Of a stretch of 64,000 bases of DNA, positions 10,062 to 21,808 are shown piece after piece. Numbering within the stretch: position 1 is the first letter of the stretch; every line of letters begins with the position of its first letter. This DNA is from Nephrocerus scutellatus (lineage: Eukaryota > Arthropoda > Insecta > Diptera > Pipunculidae): positions 56,528,432 through 56,592,431 of the forward strand of contig OX352761.1 of the NCBI GenBank assembly GCA_947095585.1, written 5' to 3'. The translations under genes and the position numbers were made by a program. The notes under the pieces were generated by a model. The model saw only the letters and a list, made by a program, of their open reading frames with translations, did no database searches and was not told where the DNA came from.

Positions 10062-10900
10062 ATATCTGTCTTTTCACGAGACCATTTTGAATCAATAGCA
10101 GGATTTTCTTAGTCGGCTCAGTTAACGTAGAATAAAAAACTGGTTTATAGTAATAAGAAGATAGAACAAATTAACCTCTTCGTCGTCGTAACTCATGTAA
10201 AATTGTAATCAGGTTATTAATAATTTATTAAAAATATATATAGCAAGGAACGGTATGAAAGTAAATTTTTATTGCTTAGAGCGTTTAATACCTAGTATTA
10301 TCTGTCTAAAACTTTTGGAATTGCGACCAATTAAATATTTTTACTAAAACCAAATAAAGATTTTATCTAATGCCGTATATGTGAAGAGTTTTTATCTTGC
10401 TATTTCGTTTAACCTTGTTATATTTGTGTGTGCGAAAGGGCTACTTGGAATTACTAAGAAGGAATGGTAAGCTATAAAGTGTATCTATGATATTTGGTCT
10501 TAATTTCGTTTTTTATTTGTGCTGTTTTTAGTAAAAGCATTTATAGCATAGCCATGTTTATGTTGTCAAAGTGACATGGTTTACTTGGTTAATGTGTTGC
10601 AAATCGAACAACAAACCAATACCTAGCTGAGTAAACGTAACCTTTTCCGTCGATTGCTAACGGGTAGCAACGTTACAGTGTTACCACGATAATAAAGATA
10701 ATAAAACCGAAAGTAAAGTCCTTAGTCAAGCTTTTTTATGGCATAGTGAAACCATTTAATTTTTATTTAGCCAAACAATAAAAGCGAAAATAAAGTTTTT
10801 AGTTTAGGTGTCTTTATGGTTAATACTTCACTCAGATCAAAGAAAGCGTTGCAATTTGCACACTGTTTGCAATTTTTTTTTATTTTTTTTATAATGTACA
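10062..10900. other. No recognised feature
   Basis: AT-rich, no supported coding. A block near 10640-10690 with AACGGGTAGCAACGTTACAG resembles GACGGGTAGCAAAGTAACAT at ~47474, hinting at a shared repeat. Confidence 0.35.
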
Positions 10901-11250
10901 CACGCTAAAGGAGTTTGCACAGCGTTGGCGTTAGGAAATTAGGGAGAGGAAAAGATGAGATCTGTATGCACGCGTGTCTTAAACGACTGCAGATCATACA
11001 AAAGCGGCTTTGGATTGGTTTTAAATTTTCGATGCATTTTTATTGTTATGTGTTAAACAAAAAACCGCCTTACGGTGAGTACCATAACTATAAAATGGCT
11101 TTAGTTTCTAAATCCTACAGATTTTTGGATTTATTTTCGGCTTTATGCTTATGCTATTGTTGTTGTAAGCCAAGCCGGCTTTGCCTAAGCAATACAGCAA
11201 CGGAATCAGGCTATTCATTCCACATAACTATTGTGCGGCTCTTTTTCTCT
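10901..11250 (-). pseudogene. Non-LTR retrotransposon 3' scrap
   Basis: Positions 10901-10995 and 11205-11245 match 18735-18900, the 3' end of the reverse transcriptase relic at 18735-19600. About 200 bases without homology separate the two matching parts. In that relic the region encodes the C-terminal end (FFSHTIVMWNELPISVFP). Coding frames are lost here. Confidence 0.6.
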
Positions 11251-11260
11251 TTCTCTTTTT

Positions 11261-11945
11261 TAAATTCTCTATATTAACTTCGCGTGCCCGTGTGTTTGTG
11301 GGTTTGTTTGTGTGGCATGGAATCTTGCGATCAATTTTTAACCCACTTCCCTTAGCGCGATTTTATTGAATTGCACACATGTATATTTCCGGTGACAATA
11401 CTTTCTATTAAAATTTCAGAACCCTCGGACCTCGGGGGTCTCCCATACAAATATTTTAAAAAATTTACCCGATTTTCTTAAAATTTTATACAAATGTGTA
11501 TCTCCGATGGAAAACACCTTTTGTAAAAAATTTGGAGACCCCATAACTTTTTTTTAAAAAATTAACCCGATTTTCTTCAAATTTAATACACATGTGTATC
11601 TCAGATAGACAACACTTTTTGTAAAAAATTTGGAGAACCCGTGCCCCAGGGTCATTGGGCCCCAAACAATTTTTAAAAAAAATTAACCCGATTTTTATTA
11701 AATTTTATATACGTGTGTATCTCCGATGGGCAACACTTTTTGCAAATTTTTTTTTTAAAAAAACAACCAGATTTTTTTTAAAAATTTGTATCCGATGGAA
11801 AAATTTTTTTGTAAAGTTTTTGGAGTGAGGCCGTGAGGTCCGAGGGGTGCCCATATAAATTTTTTAAAAATTAGCTCGATTTTCTTCAAATTTTAACACA
11901 TACCCATCTTTACATGTAAAATTGTATTTTTATGGGTTGTTTTTT
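11261..11945 (+). mobile_element. DINE/Helentron-like family copy, ~685 bp, both ends
   Basis: It starts AAATTCTCTATATTAACTTC followed by GCGTGCCCG and a GT-rich stretch in place of the usual GGCT repeats. Then come the conserved block AATTTTTAACCCACTTCC, about four ~110-120-bp units (CCCGATTTTCTTCAAATTTT, TGTGTATCTC, GATGG-CAACAC) and the end TTTTTATGGGTTGTTTTTT. It has noncoding structure only. Confidence 0.7.
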
Positions 11946-12184
11946 ATTAATTAGTTTTCACATGCCCATAGACGAAAGTGACTGCTTCATACACTATAAC
12001 ATAGCTTGGCAAGTAGCCGTTATACACACAGATACAACATAAAGAACGCAGAAAGGTACTTGGCCAGACAGAGAAAAAGAAATAACTATGCAATATTCGT
12101 TGTTGGGCTAGTACCACACGCATCATCGGTGAACCGCGCATGATTTAAATTTGGACCGTGCAAAAAAAAATGAGCAGGACGGCT

Positions 12185-12338
12185 GTTAAATAGCAATTGT
12201 GGTTATCCAGACGAGAGAAGTAGTATATTTTTCAATGTTACCATAATCTTATAGATAATATTTCCTCTGCAAATATAAAATAACTATAACATTCTCGTAT
12301 TTCCAATCTCTTCTGGCTTACCACAATTTCTATTTAAC
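12185..12338. mobile_element. 154-bp MITE
   Basis: The terminal inverted repeats are ~30 bases: GTTAAATAGCAATTGTGG at the left and the complement of GTTAAATAGAAATTGTGG at the right, with only a few mismatches. The interior is AT-rich and noncoding. No superfamily assigned. Confidence 0.75.
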
Positions 12339-12409
12339 TATAGTCGTTCTGTTTATTTTTTCTCGCACAGCTCAAATGTAAATCATGCTTTATTTTGATG
12401 TCTTAGTCA

Positions 12410-12538
12410 GGTTTTACACGATGCATGTTTTAATGTGCATATTTTATAATTTCTCTTTCTCGTTGCTTTCTTCAATAACATCTCCTTTCTCTTTCGCACT
12501 TATGGAACTCCACATGAAAACATGCATTGTGTAAAACC
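12410..12538. mobile_element. 129-bp MITE
   Basis: The left end GGTTTTACACGATGCATG and the right end, complement GGTTTTACACAATGCATG, differ at one base over 22 positions. The interior is CT-rich. No coding; target duplication unclear. Confidence 0.75.
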
Positions 12539-12714
12539 GGAATTAGCATATGTGCAGTCTTAGCGAACACACATTCACACAGTAGTTTGTAAGTTAAATG
12601 TTATTTTCAAATTGATATTCGTTTTTTCATTGCGCATGAGCTAGAATTATCTTTAGAATTATGATAGTTCAGTGCACGCACATTCACATTTGCCAGGAAA
12701 GTATATATTTCAAC

Positions 12715-12970
12715 AGCTTCGTCTTTTTATAGAGCCTTTTGTAGCCTTTTGGTCTCTTTGTGGGGAGATCTGGAGAGTCTTTAAAGAGTATTTTTGGGTC
12801 CTTTTGAAGATCTTTGGGGTCTTTTGGCGGTGTTAAGGTCTTTTAAAGGATTTTTGGTAATCTCGGGCGCCTTTTGAGGGTCCTTTGAGGGTTTGTTTGG
12901 GAGGTCTTTTGACGGTTTGTTTGGGGGTCATTTGGTGGTCTTTTGGTAGTCTTTGGGGTTTTTTTTGGAA
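12715..12970. repeat. GGTCTTTTGGGG minisatellite (inverted AAGACC family)
   Basis: Units such as GGGTCTTTTGGCGG and GGTCTTTTGACGG of ~12 bases are the reverse complement of the minisatellite attached to the Helitron ends at 1-8 kb. No helicase tail is seen beside this array. Confidence 0.7.
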
Positions 12971-13170
12971 TGTTAATGCTTGCGATTATTACCGTATTGG
13001 CATAAAACACTACCAGAATATTTTATTAACAAAAAACATGTGAAAAATGATTTTCGTAGCTATTTATATATCTGTTAATCAGAAGCTTGACGACATTATT
13101 TTGTTTTAACATCACCAGCTACTTGCATATAGTAACGAAGCTCGATGCTCTTCTTGATATAGAATATAAA

Positions 13171-13577
13171 AAAACAACCCATAAAACTAAAATTTTTCAT
13201 GTAAATTCTTTAATAACCAAAAGTATACTGAATTCCACTATAAATGCTGTAATATAAGAACACATACGAAGCACTGCAACCCAACAACAAAACAACCCCA
13301 ATCGTAAAGCAAGCAGCGCTGCCCACAGCGCACAGCGCACAAGGCACACAGTCATTATAGTATGAAATGTTCTGATGCCGGGGAAAATAAATGTATGGGA
13401 ACCCCGCGGCCCGATCACACTCAAATTTTATTAGAACGTATTGTAACCGGAAATATACATGTAGGCAAAATTTCAATAAAATCGGGCTTTAGGAAGTGTG
13501 TTAAAAGTTGATCACAACATTCTGCCCACCAGCCAGCCAGCCACGGGCACGCGAAGTTAATATAGAGCGTTTAAAAA
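13171..13577 (-). mobile_element. DINE/Helentron-like family copy, minus orientation
   Basis: The left edge AACAACCCATAAAACTAAAA and right edge CACGCGAAGTTAATATAGAG are the two family termini, inverted. It has a CAGCCAGCCAGCC microsatellite, one ~120-bp unit and a variant middle with repeated GCGCACAG. The middle resembles those at 23600-23720 and 45070-45190. Confidence 0.75.
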
Positions 13578-13744
13578 ACCACTTATTTTAGGTGTTGATT
13601 TTAATGTAAATTTTGCATATAATTATTTGATACCGTTAATTAACCATTAATTAAATAGTAATTCTAAGATAGCAACAACAAAATCTGGAACTACAATAGA
13701 TGCTGCTTTACACGCTTTAAGCCTAATGCTTTAGTGTGGCGTTC

Positions 13745-13930
13745 AGCCATCAGCAGAATAGGGGGAATAAGTATGAATGCTCTAGAATTGCAGGTGGCCA
13801 GAACTATCTCTGACTGGTGTAAGTGCGATCAAACCTCCACGTGGTGGCCCCTGGTAATTTTTCTCCAATGCAGGAAAAGCGGAATGATCGGGCTAGTCCC
13901 TTCAAAGTAAGGATGGCGCGAGGCCAATAA
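13745..13930 (-). repeat. Segment shared with the tail of the 38.3-39.3 kb RTE-type copy
   Basis: The reverse complement matches 39121-39330 (GGGACTAGCCCGATCATTC and TTACCAGGGGCCACCACGTG). It is a tail fragment of that copy inverted beside another fragment of the same family. Confidence 0.7.
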
Positions 13931-13989
13931 CTTCGCCCGTAAACATTTTTTATTACGGAAGCCAAAATCAGCCTCGGATACACTGATGA

Positions 13990-14700
13990 ACGACGACGAC
14001 CACGGCAACGAAAACGGCTAACGACCATCTTTTTATAGACTTTAAAGCTTCTATGATAGCATAGCCAGAGTAGAACTTTATAAAGCCATGAGAGAATTCG
14101 GCAACCCAAATAAATTTACACGACTATGTAGGTTGACCATGACCAATGTTATAAGCCAAATAAAAATATTCGGATTACTGACAAGCCCATTTAACATCTA
14201 TAACGGGCTCAGACAAGGGGATGTACTGGCCTGCGTCCTCTTCAACCTGGTGTTGTGATCCGATCCGAGACTCTGACGTAACGGTGAGAGGAAAAATCCT
14301 CTATAAGTCCATTCAAATACTGGCTTACGCAGACGAGATAGACATCGTTAATAGAAACCCAAGAGCTGTTGTACAGGAAACTTTCATCCAGATCGAGCAG
14401 GCGGCACGAAATATGGGGCTGCATATAAATGAGAGCAAAGAAGAGAAATAAGCTCGGTAGGCTTCGGTGGGAAGTACACCTAGCTCGGATGAGCGAAGAG
14501 GGTCCTGCCCGTAGGATTTATGGAAAACGACGGCGAGTCCGGCGAGGCCTACGCTGGTAGGAAGGCATAGACCAGAACGCTCAGAGCTTAGGGATGCCAA
14601 ACTGGATGACATCGGCTCGAAATCGGGACCGGTGGAGAGACTTTTTGCCGGAGGCCAGGACCGGACCCTGGTTGTAGAGCCAAATATGATGATGATGAAT
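13990..14700 (+). pseudogene. RTE/BovB-type reverse transcriptase fragment
   Basis: Pieces in several frames read FIDFKA (first catalytic Asp), YDSIARVELYKAMREFG, YNGLRQGDVLACVLFNL and ILAYADEIDIV. The second Asp of YADD is Glu here. An internal deletion joins ...HINESK to the C-terminal LRW-VHLARMSEE block. The 3' end is a GATGATGATGA microsatellite, as in RTE-type elements. A longer sister copy lies at 30366-31462. Confidence 0.75.
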
Positions 14701-14764
14701 GCTATAGTGTGAACTCTACGAATACAAACATCATTAAATAACACTGTAAACATCAAAGAAATAA

Positions 14765-15010
14765 TTGTAAAAAAATATTTTGTCTATATTTTTCTCATTT
14801 CAATCCTTTAAGTAACATCCTTAAATCAAGTAAATACTCTAAGTATTATAAAACTGTTTTATCTTTTCTTTCTCTCTCTCTTTCTCTCTGCCATCGTACC
14901 CCCCATACCAACAAATTTCTAAAATTTAAAGTTAATATTTGCAAAAGAAGTTTACTTTTGACACCTGTACTCTGTACACGCAATTTTTTTCAAATAATTA
15001 TTTTATTATA
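14765..15010 (-). repeat. Inverted diverged copy of the 2800-3000 repeat
   Basis: The reverse complement matches 2800-3000, including the (CT)n/(GA)n tract (14862-14895) and the GTACACGCA/TGCATGTATACAG end. Confidence 0.6.
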
Positions 15011-15244
15011 TTTAATTTCCTAAAATCCGTTTTAATGCAAACTTTCTATAATGTTTTTTATGTGTTATATGTTTTTTCAAGTAACTTCTTTATTCCGTTT
15101 ATCGATGATGAACAAGTGTTTTTTTACGTTAGAGAGAAAGATATTCTTTACATTTCAACAATAATTTAGGGTAAAATGGATAAAGTTGTGTTTTAAAGCC
15201 TAAATAATGCATATAGAGAATTTACTTGAAATTTGTATGGTTTT

Positions 15245-15480
15245 CTTTTATTAATCTAGTAGCTGATTACCCGGCGTTGCCCAGGTATTTATTCATCCCA
15301 AGCTTTATATATAACAGAGAATTTATTTGTATATTCGTATATATATTTGTGCATAACAACTCTGGAACGCCTTGACCAATTTCAACCAACTTGGTATATA
15401 TATTAGTTACTATCTGGAATCAAACATAGGGGGTGGGGGTAGCACGTTTTTTGGCTGGGAGAGGCGTGGCTGCCGGTATT
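15245..15480 (+). mobile_element. Repeat element, left inverted flank of the BEL relic
   Basis: It contains TATATAACAGAGAATTTATT, GGAACGCCTTGACCAATTTC and GGGGGTGGGGGTAGC, which recur inverted at 20170-20432. The start ATTACCCGGCGTTGCCCAGG resembles a dispersed element found in many arthropods, but I cannot name it. Confidence 0.55.
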
Positions 15481-15481
15481 A

Positions 15482-18400
15482 GTGTCGGACCCGCCCGTGT
15501 GTGACGAATACTATTTTCTCGCCAAATTGAACTACCAAATATTGCTGAGGAGATTTAACAAACCGAATCCCACATACGACAAGAAAGAAGAAACAACAGA
15601 ATCTGCCGGACCTCGACGATCGGTCGATATCCATTTACATACGATCAAGGAACCATCCTTCGACGGTGACTACGGGAATAGGACAGATTTTGAGAATCTG
15701 TTTACGACTCTCATTCACAACCATCCTCAGTGGTCGAATTCGCAGAAGCTGCACTATTTAAAGGCGAGTTTAATGGCGAAGCTACAGCATTATTACAGTT
15801 ACGATCAGGGACGCCTACGAAGAGGCATGGCGCATCCTGGTCAATCGTTACGATCATCGACGTTTCACCATCGACAGCCACATCTGAAAGTTCCTACACA
15901 TGCCGGCATTGTCCATGGAGTCTGCAACCGGCCTACGAAATCTCATCAACACATCGATGGACACTGTCTGATCCCTCAGGGTGCTCGCCGTCCCGGCAGC
16001 CACATGGGACATAATTCTCATCAACATCATCGCAGAAAAATTAGATATCGAAACCCATCGACAGTGGAAATTATCGCTCGGTAGACAGGAATATCCCTCT
16101 TACGAACAGCTCATCATGTTCCTAAACGCTTGGTGGCAATCACTGGAAATGATTTCCAGGGTTAACACAAACTCTAGATCATCGCAATCGTCGTCATCAA
16201 ATCGCAAAGTTACCATATCATCAACTCGTTCGCAACCAACAGCACGATTATCGTCATCGAAACCCGATACGAGTCGAAGACTCGATTCAAAGACATCTCA
16301 CTCGGTCGTCGCCTATTCTTCCAATCACAACTCGTTAATCTTTCCAATCTGCAGCTCCAGTCACAACATATTCCAATGCAGTGATTTCGGGACTCGTACA
16401 TTCGAACAGAAATCGAATCTCGTTCGTGAAAAGCGGCTGTGTTACAACTGCCTGCGCAAGGGTCACAACAGTGCAGAGTGTAGATCCAATCGCTGCCGAG
16501 TCTGCAATGGCAAACACCACACCCTACTACACTCACTTAAGTATTCTCTACGCATCGAGTAGACCCACAACAGGGACAATACTGTCGTGAACGATTCTAC
16601 CTCCCGTTCATCACGCATCGAGACCCCGCATTCTATTCATTCGGGCCATACATCGTCCTCATTCGAAAATGTCCTACTAGCGACCTACTCAGGGTCGCAG
16701 ATTAGTCTGATTTCGGAAAGCGCCACTACTCGAATTGGATTAAAACGAAGACCGACTTCTGTCACAATCAACGGAGTTGGAGGTAACGAGGCAACGAAAG
16801 CATATTCAACCGTCGACCTAGTTTTAACATCTCGCACTAATCGAAGTTTTTCTATCTTAATTACAGCATTGGTTGTGGAAAGGATCACAGGCGTTCTACC
16901 ATCGAAACACATCGACTCACAACGGTGGCCACACTTAGAGAAATTACAACTCGCTGATCCTGAATATAAACGGCCGATACACGGTTCCCCTGCCGTTCTT
17001 TGATCATCCATCGCCACTCGGAACCTCTCGCGAGGGTGCAGTCTTTCGCCTTAAATGTATAACATCGCTTCGCGATGAAAATCGGGACTTCATGAAGACG
17101 TATCTCGACCTAAACCACATGGAGTTGATACCAGCAGACGATCAAGGCCACACAGATCGGTTGTATTACCTCCCACATCATGAGGGTTTCCAGGGTACAG
17201 TCACAAAGCCAAAGCTACGTGTGGTGTTCGACAAACGCAAAGTAAAATCTCTCATCGCCACTAGCACGATCATCGCATCAAAACATCACAATGTGTTCCG
17301 TCAACTGCTGAGCCGTTGTTCAACACTTGGCAAACTACTTCGGGTCACTTCCCTTTGCCAACGATACATCGACCTTCGGCTTAGAAATGTTCCACGCAGC
17401 CAAGGATTCATCACGGTCCCGGAGATGAGGTGCTCATTCAAATTCTGGGTTCGATTGGTGCAACGCATTCACTTCCTCGACGAAATCATCAGATGTCAAA
17501 AGAATGAGAACATAGTAGCGAAGAGCGTGCTACGGTCGCTTAACCCCTTCATTGACGATGATGGAATTCTACGTCTGGGAGGTCGGCTCAGAAACTGAAA
17601 CCTACCGTATCCAGTGAAACATCCTTTAATCCTTCCGAAAGACGATCAATTCACATCGCTTATCATTTTGGACGCTCATCATACAACTTTGCACGGTGGC
17701 ACTCGGTTAATGCCGGCTTATCTTCGGAGTCGATACTGGATTATTAACGCTCGAAATCTGGTATGCTCGCACATTCGTCATTGGCGTGCTTCCGGTATCA
17801 CTCAACCACCAGTCAACAAATCATGGCAGATCTTCCTTTATCACGCGTCACTCCTGCTCGTCCGTTCCTGCACAGCGGAGTGGACTATGCTGACCCAATC
17901 TTTGTCAAATTGCTCAAGGGTCGCGGAGGCAGATCAACAAAAGGATACATGTCTGTTTGTGCTATCAACGAAGGCATTGCAGTTGGAGCTGGTGTTGGAA
18001 CTCACTACGGAAGCATTTATCGTCGCATTCAAACGTTTAACCGCTCGACGTGGCAAAGTGCAGGCTTTGTATAGTGATCACGGGACCAATTTTGTCGGGT
18101 CCAACAGACAATTAACATTTCCTCATTATCAAAGCAAAAGGAAAGCCACCCCTGAAATCGCAGCAATGTTAGCTGAGGACGGCACTACATGGAACTTCAT
18201 CCCTCCTGCGTCACCAAACTTGGGAGGCTTATAGGAAGCAGGAGTAAAATCGGTGAAGTACTATCTTCGGCGAATCATCGGAGCCACGCTACCACGTTTG
18301 AGGTGTTATCTACTCTATTATGTCAAATCGAGGCGTGTCTCAATTCGAGGCCCTTATGCCCAATGTCAGATAACCCCGACGACTGCACCATACTCACACC

Positions 18401-18650
18401 CGGCCACTTCCTGATTGGAGAATCAACTCTTATCAGTTCCGGAGCCATCACTGCTCGACATCAGTCCCGGTCGACTGAATTGATATCAGCAAATGCAGCG
18501 GATGTATCAACACTTCTGGAAGGTCTGGTCGACGGAATATTTGTCACGACTTCAACAGCGACCGAAATGGCTATGAACTGAGCCCAACGTTGCAAAGGGT
18601 CAACTTGTACTACTGCGTCGACACCAACCCCGGTCCTTACGGAACTCTGA
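15482..18650 (+). pseudogene. BEL/Pao retrotransposon relic (gag, protease, integrase; RT deleted)
   Basis: The gag region (15482-16560, three frames) has a DUF1759-like block (EPSFDGDYGNRTDFENLFTT) and zinc knuckles (CYNCLRKGHNSAEC, CRVCNGKHHTLLH). The protease region (16587-17003) reads ATYSGSQISLIS, where BEL proteases have DSGSQ, so the catalytic Asp is Tyr. Reverse transcriptase starts (LYYLPHH, KLRVVFD at 17160-17235), then jumps straight to the pre-integrase region, so the whole RT and RNase H core is deleted. Integrase (17614-18580) keeps HSGVDYADP, YSDHGTNFVG and EAGVKS; a TAG sits just before the last block, where the family has Trp. No LTRs found. Confidence 0.85.
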
Positions 18651-18734
18651 GATGCTGATGCACTACTATCTAGAGACCGATAGTCAAACTGTGTCTAAGG
18701 TTGTGCGTAAAAGAGATTTTTTTTTATAATGCAC

Positions 18735-19600
18735 ACACGCTAAAGGGGTTTGCACCCTTATAATGCTTAGCACAGCGTGGGCGTTAGGAAATTAGGGAGA
18801 GGAAAAGATGAGATGTCTATTCACGCGTGTCTTAAACGACTGCAGATCATACAAATGCGGAAACACAGATATAGGCAATTCATTCCACATAACTATCGTG
18901 TGGCTAAAGAAGGAATCTCTGAATTGGTTGGTACGTCCGAAGATAGGCTTAATGGTGGACCCGTGAGCTCGAGTTGAAGCACGGGTATTACGGATGGGTT
19001 GGTGAATGGGCGGGATCCATCTGGATATTTCTTTTGAACACCGCTTGTGGAAAAAGCGAGGGGCGTGCTGAAAGCGTGAATCATATGAAAAGCTAAGAGA
19101 ACTGGCGTCAGCCAAAGAAAGAATGGATTAGAGGTGGTGGATAGGAGATCATTAATGACAATCAGAAAGAGTGTCGGAGATAAAACAAAGCCTTGAGGAA
19201 CACCGGCGTTTATGCGGTGACCATTGGATTTGAATCCGTCCAATACGATTGAACGGCCAGAAAGGTAGTTACTAGTCCAATCGAGCATAATTCCATAAGC
19301 ATTCATTTTCGACAAAAGAGCTTGATGCCAGACTCTGTCAAATGCCTTGTAAATATCGATTGCAACAACTTTACTTTTATCAAATTTGTGAATAGACTGG
19401 TTCCACTTTTCAGGTCACCTTTAGAACGTTGTCTACGAAAACCGTACTGCTGGTCACTAAGGATTTCACGTGATTCAAGGTATTGCATAAGCTTACGATT
19501 GATCAGGGTTTCCATGACCTTGGAGAGTATAGATGTTAGCGCATTGGGTCGGTAGGAGGATAGAGATGACGTTTTGCCTTTTTAGGAACAGGCTGGATAT
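18735..19600 (-). pseudogene. Non-LTR reverse transcriptase relic (jockey/CR1-like)
   Basis: Minus-strand frames give QQYGFRRQRSKGDL, AIDIYKAFDRVWHQALL (first catalytic Asp), GVPQGFVLSPTLFL and ADASSLSFSY, where FADD/YADD is expected, so the motif has lost an Asp. The C-terminal FFSHTIVMWNELP block follows, ending near 18735. The endonuclease half is absent, so the copy is 5'-truncated as well as frameshifted. Confidence 0.8.
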
Positions 19601-20169
19601 ACTTACAATGCTTAACTTAAACGCGCCAAATTCTTGGTCAACCCATCCCGGAGTAAAATAAAGTTGTCCGTGGGAAAAAAAATTGCGATCTCAAATCTAT
19701 ACTCCGCAGTACTTAATAAACTGTCCGAATTATTGATCGTCCTGGAAAACGCAAGTTTAACTGGAAATTGCAATCTCTTAAATTTAAAAGGTAGATCCGT
19801 CAAAATGAGTGCTATTCGTGGGATGAAAAACTGAAAATCCAGACGAATCAAGTGAGTTTAGGAACTCAGTTAGACTTTCTCATCAGTATTTACAACGGTA
19901 TCGATACACTTATATTCAGTGACTATGCCTATTAACATGGCAAGTATTTGATTGTTTATTTCGTGGGTGTCTCAATTTTTAGCAGCAAGAATGGCCTCTT
20001 CTCACAACCGGTTTAAAATGTGATAGTTTTGAGAAACAGCCGGATAAATGGAATTTATTAGTTCTGCGGCAGATTTCAAAAATGTATGTCAATTTAATAT
20101 TACCATAAATTTGAAATTACGGCAATTTGAAGTAGGGGCGACAATGTCCACACCCCCAAATTCGTCGTT
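19601..20169. other. No recognised feature
   Basis: Two overlapping short frames in opposite strands show no family resemblance. It may be the far end of one of the flanking relics. Confidence 0.35.
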
Positions 20170-20432
20170 AAATGTTGCCGAGTACCATTCTTAACACCAC
20201 TATTCATCTCAGCGACCCCGAAAACTATGGGAACGACACAAATATCGGTTACCCTCCCCCCTCCGGGGATAAAACTCACCCTAAGAGTGTCCTACCAACA
20301 CTATTTATCTCAGTGACCCCGAGAACTGTCGAATGGACTCTAATATCGGTTTGGTTGAATTTGGTCAAGGCATTCCAGACTTAGTTTGGCACAAATATAC
20401 AAATAAATTCTCTATTTTATATATATAGAAGA
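20170..20432 (-). mobile_element. Repeat element, right inverted flank
   Basis: The reverse complement reads TATATATAAAATAGAGAATT, GGAATGCCTTGACCAAATTC and GGAGGGGGGAGGGTAACCG, matching 15299-15445. Two inverted copies of one family therefore bracket the BEL and non-LTR relics. Confidence 0.6.
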
Positions 20433-21240
20433 TAGAAGATGGAATGGTCATCTCCTTTTTAGTACATAAGTACATTTAATTAATTTTAATAATTACTCAT
20501 TTATTGTTAAAAAAATGCAACTGGAATTTTCGTTTGCTGCTGAACTACAGTATATAGGGACTAAGCGGAACCTTTACCGGCAAGCCCCCGCCCACCATAA
20601 AACCAATTTTAATTGTCGTTGCTCAGTCCCCTAAGATGAGGGTCCTTTAAGGTTTTTATATTTTTCCGAAAAAATACATCAGAGGTGGGCGTTTCTGAAG
20701 TATATCACGGAACGATATTAAAGCCTCTACCAAAACCACACTGCCCCCTACGCACATATTTGTGGTTGACATAGGTGGGGGGAACCTCTTTTTTTGGAAA
20801 ATGTATTTAATTAGTATCATATAAAATGTAAAATTTTCATTTAAAAAAACGGGAGAAATCGAACCACTCACCACTCTCGACAGTGGTAGAGTAAAACGAC
20901 ACTTTTCCATAAAAGTAAAAAAAGGCATGTTTAAAAGTGGGCGGGACTAAATATTGATATGAAATGAAAGAAGAATATAAGTTCCACACGGCCATATTAC
21001 TTTTACGGGCCTTTTTAACGGAAGGATGATCAGTATGTTTTTGGTTTATGTGGTATTTCATATGATTGAGTTTTTCCCATACAAAAACAGGTGCTATATA
21101 GCAAACTGCAGTATAGTTCGGAAAGGGTTAGGGATTTCACCTTCACCCAAAACGAAAAAACGGGACAAGGCCACCCTTACCAAAAAAATCCGTTCAAAAG
21201 AAGGTGCTTATAAAACTGGGTTGGCCTAAATAAAATATTA
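20433..21240. other. Unassigned sequence left of copia
   Basis: No supported gene. Positions 20955-21010 (AGTTCCACACGGCCATATTA) resemble 26325-26370 (AGTTCTACACAGCCATGTTA), just right of the copia insertion. Confidence 0.35.
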
Positions 21241-21245
21241 GTAGC

Positions 21246-21389
21246 TGTTAAAATATTGAAATATAACAACCTGCATTTGTACTTGTCAACATATTTAACA
21301 TGTCAAAATAAATACTCTCTCACTCTCTTGTTGACCACAAGCATAGCAGGTTGTGTTTTAATTCGTCTGCCGGTTGGGCAAATTTCACA
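21246..21389 (+). repeat. Copia 5' LTR
   Basis: 144 bp bounded by TG...CA. Its end (GTGTTTTAATTCGTCTGCCG then AAATTTCACA) is repeated at the end of the element. Confidence 0.8.
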
Positions 21390-21408
21390 GGTTATGGGCC
21401 CAGAACGC
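21390..21408 (+). promoter_or_regulatory. Copia primer-binding site
   Basis: GGTTATGGGCCCAGAACGC directly follows the LTR. Drosophila copia primes from an internal fragment of initiator tRNA(Met) at a GGTTATGGGCCCAG-type site, and this sequence keeps that core. Confidence 0.75.
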
Positions 21409-21808
21409 CTTTTGAAATAGAAAGCTCTAAGTATACAATAAATATTTGTTTAAAGAAACTAAGATACCTTATCAAAGTGGTAAATTATTTTTGAAACAAA
21501 TATTGTTTTTTGTAACAGACCGTATACGGATTAATAATATTAACACGGATTTTGATTTTTTTGAGTAACTTCAAAATGGACGTAGATATGCAGCGAATTG
21601 ACAAAATACAGGAAAGTGATCAATGGTTGGTTTGGAAATTCCAAATAAAAGTATTGCTCAAAGCCAACGATCTTTTGGAAGTAGTAGATGAAACAACAAA
21701 AATGTCTGAAATAAGAGAAAAAACCAGAAGATATTGCATTACAGAAGAAGTGGGCTAAGCAAGACAATAAGTCACAAAAATACATTGTAACTTCTTTATG
21801 ACAAGAAA

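Noticed and set aside
13197..13476. Cysteine-rich short frames resembling small secreted proteins
   Set aside because: They lie wholly within a DINE-like copy and arise from its repeated GCGCACAG middle.
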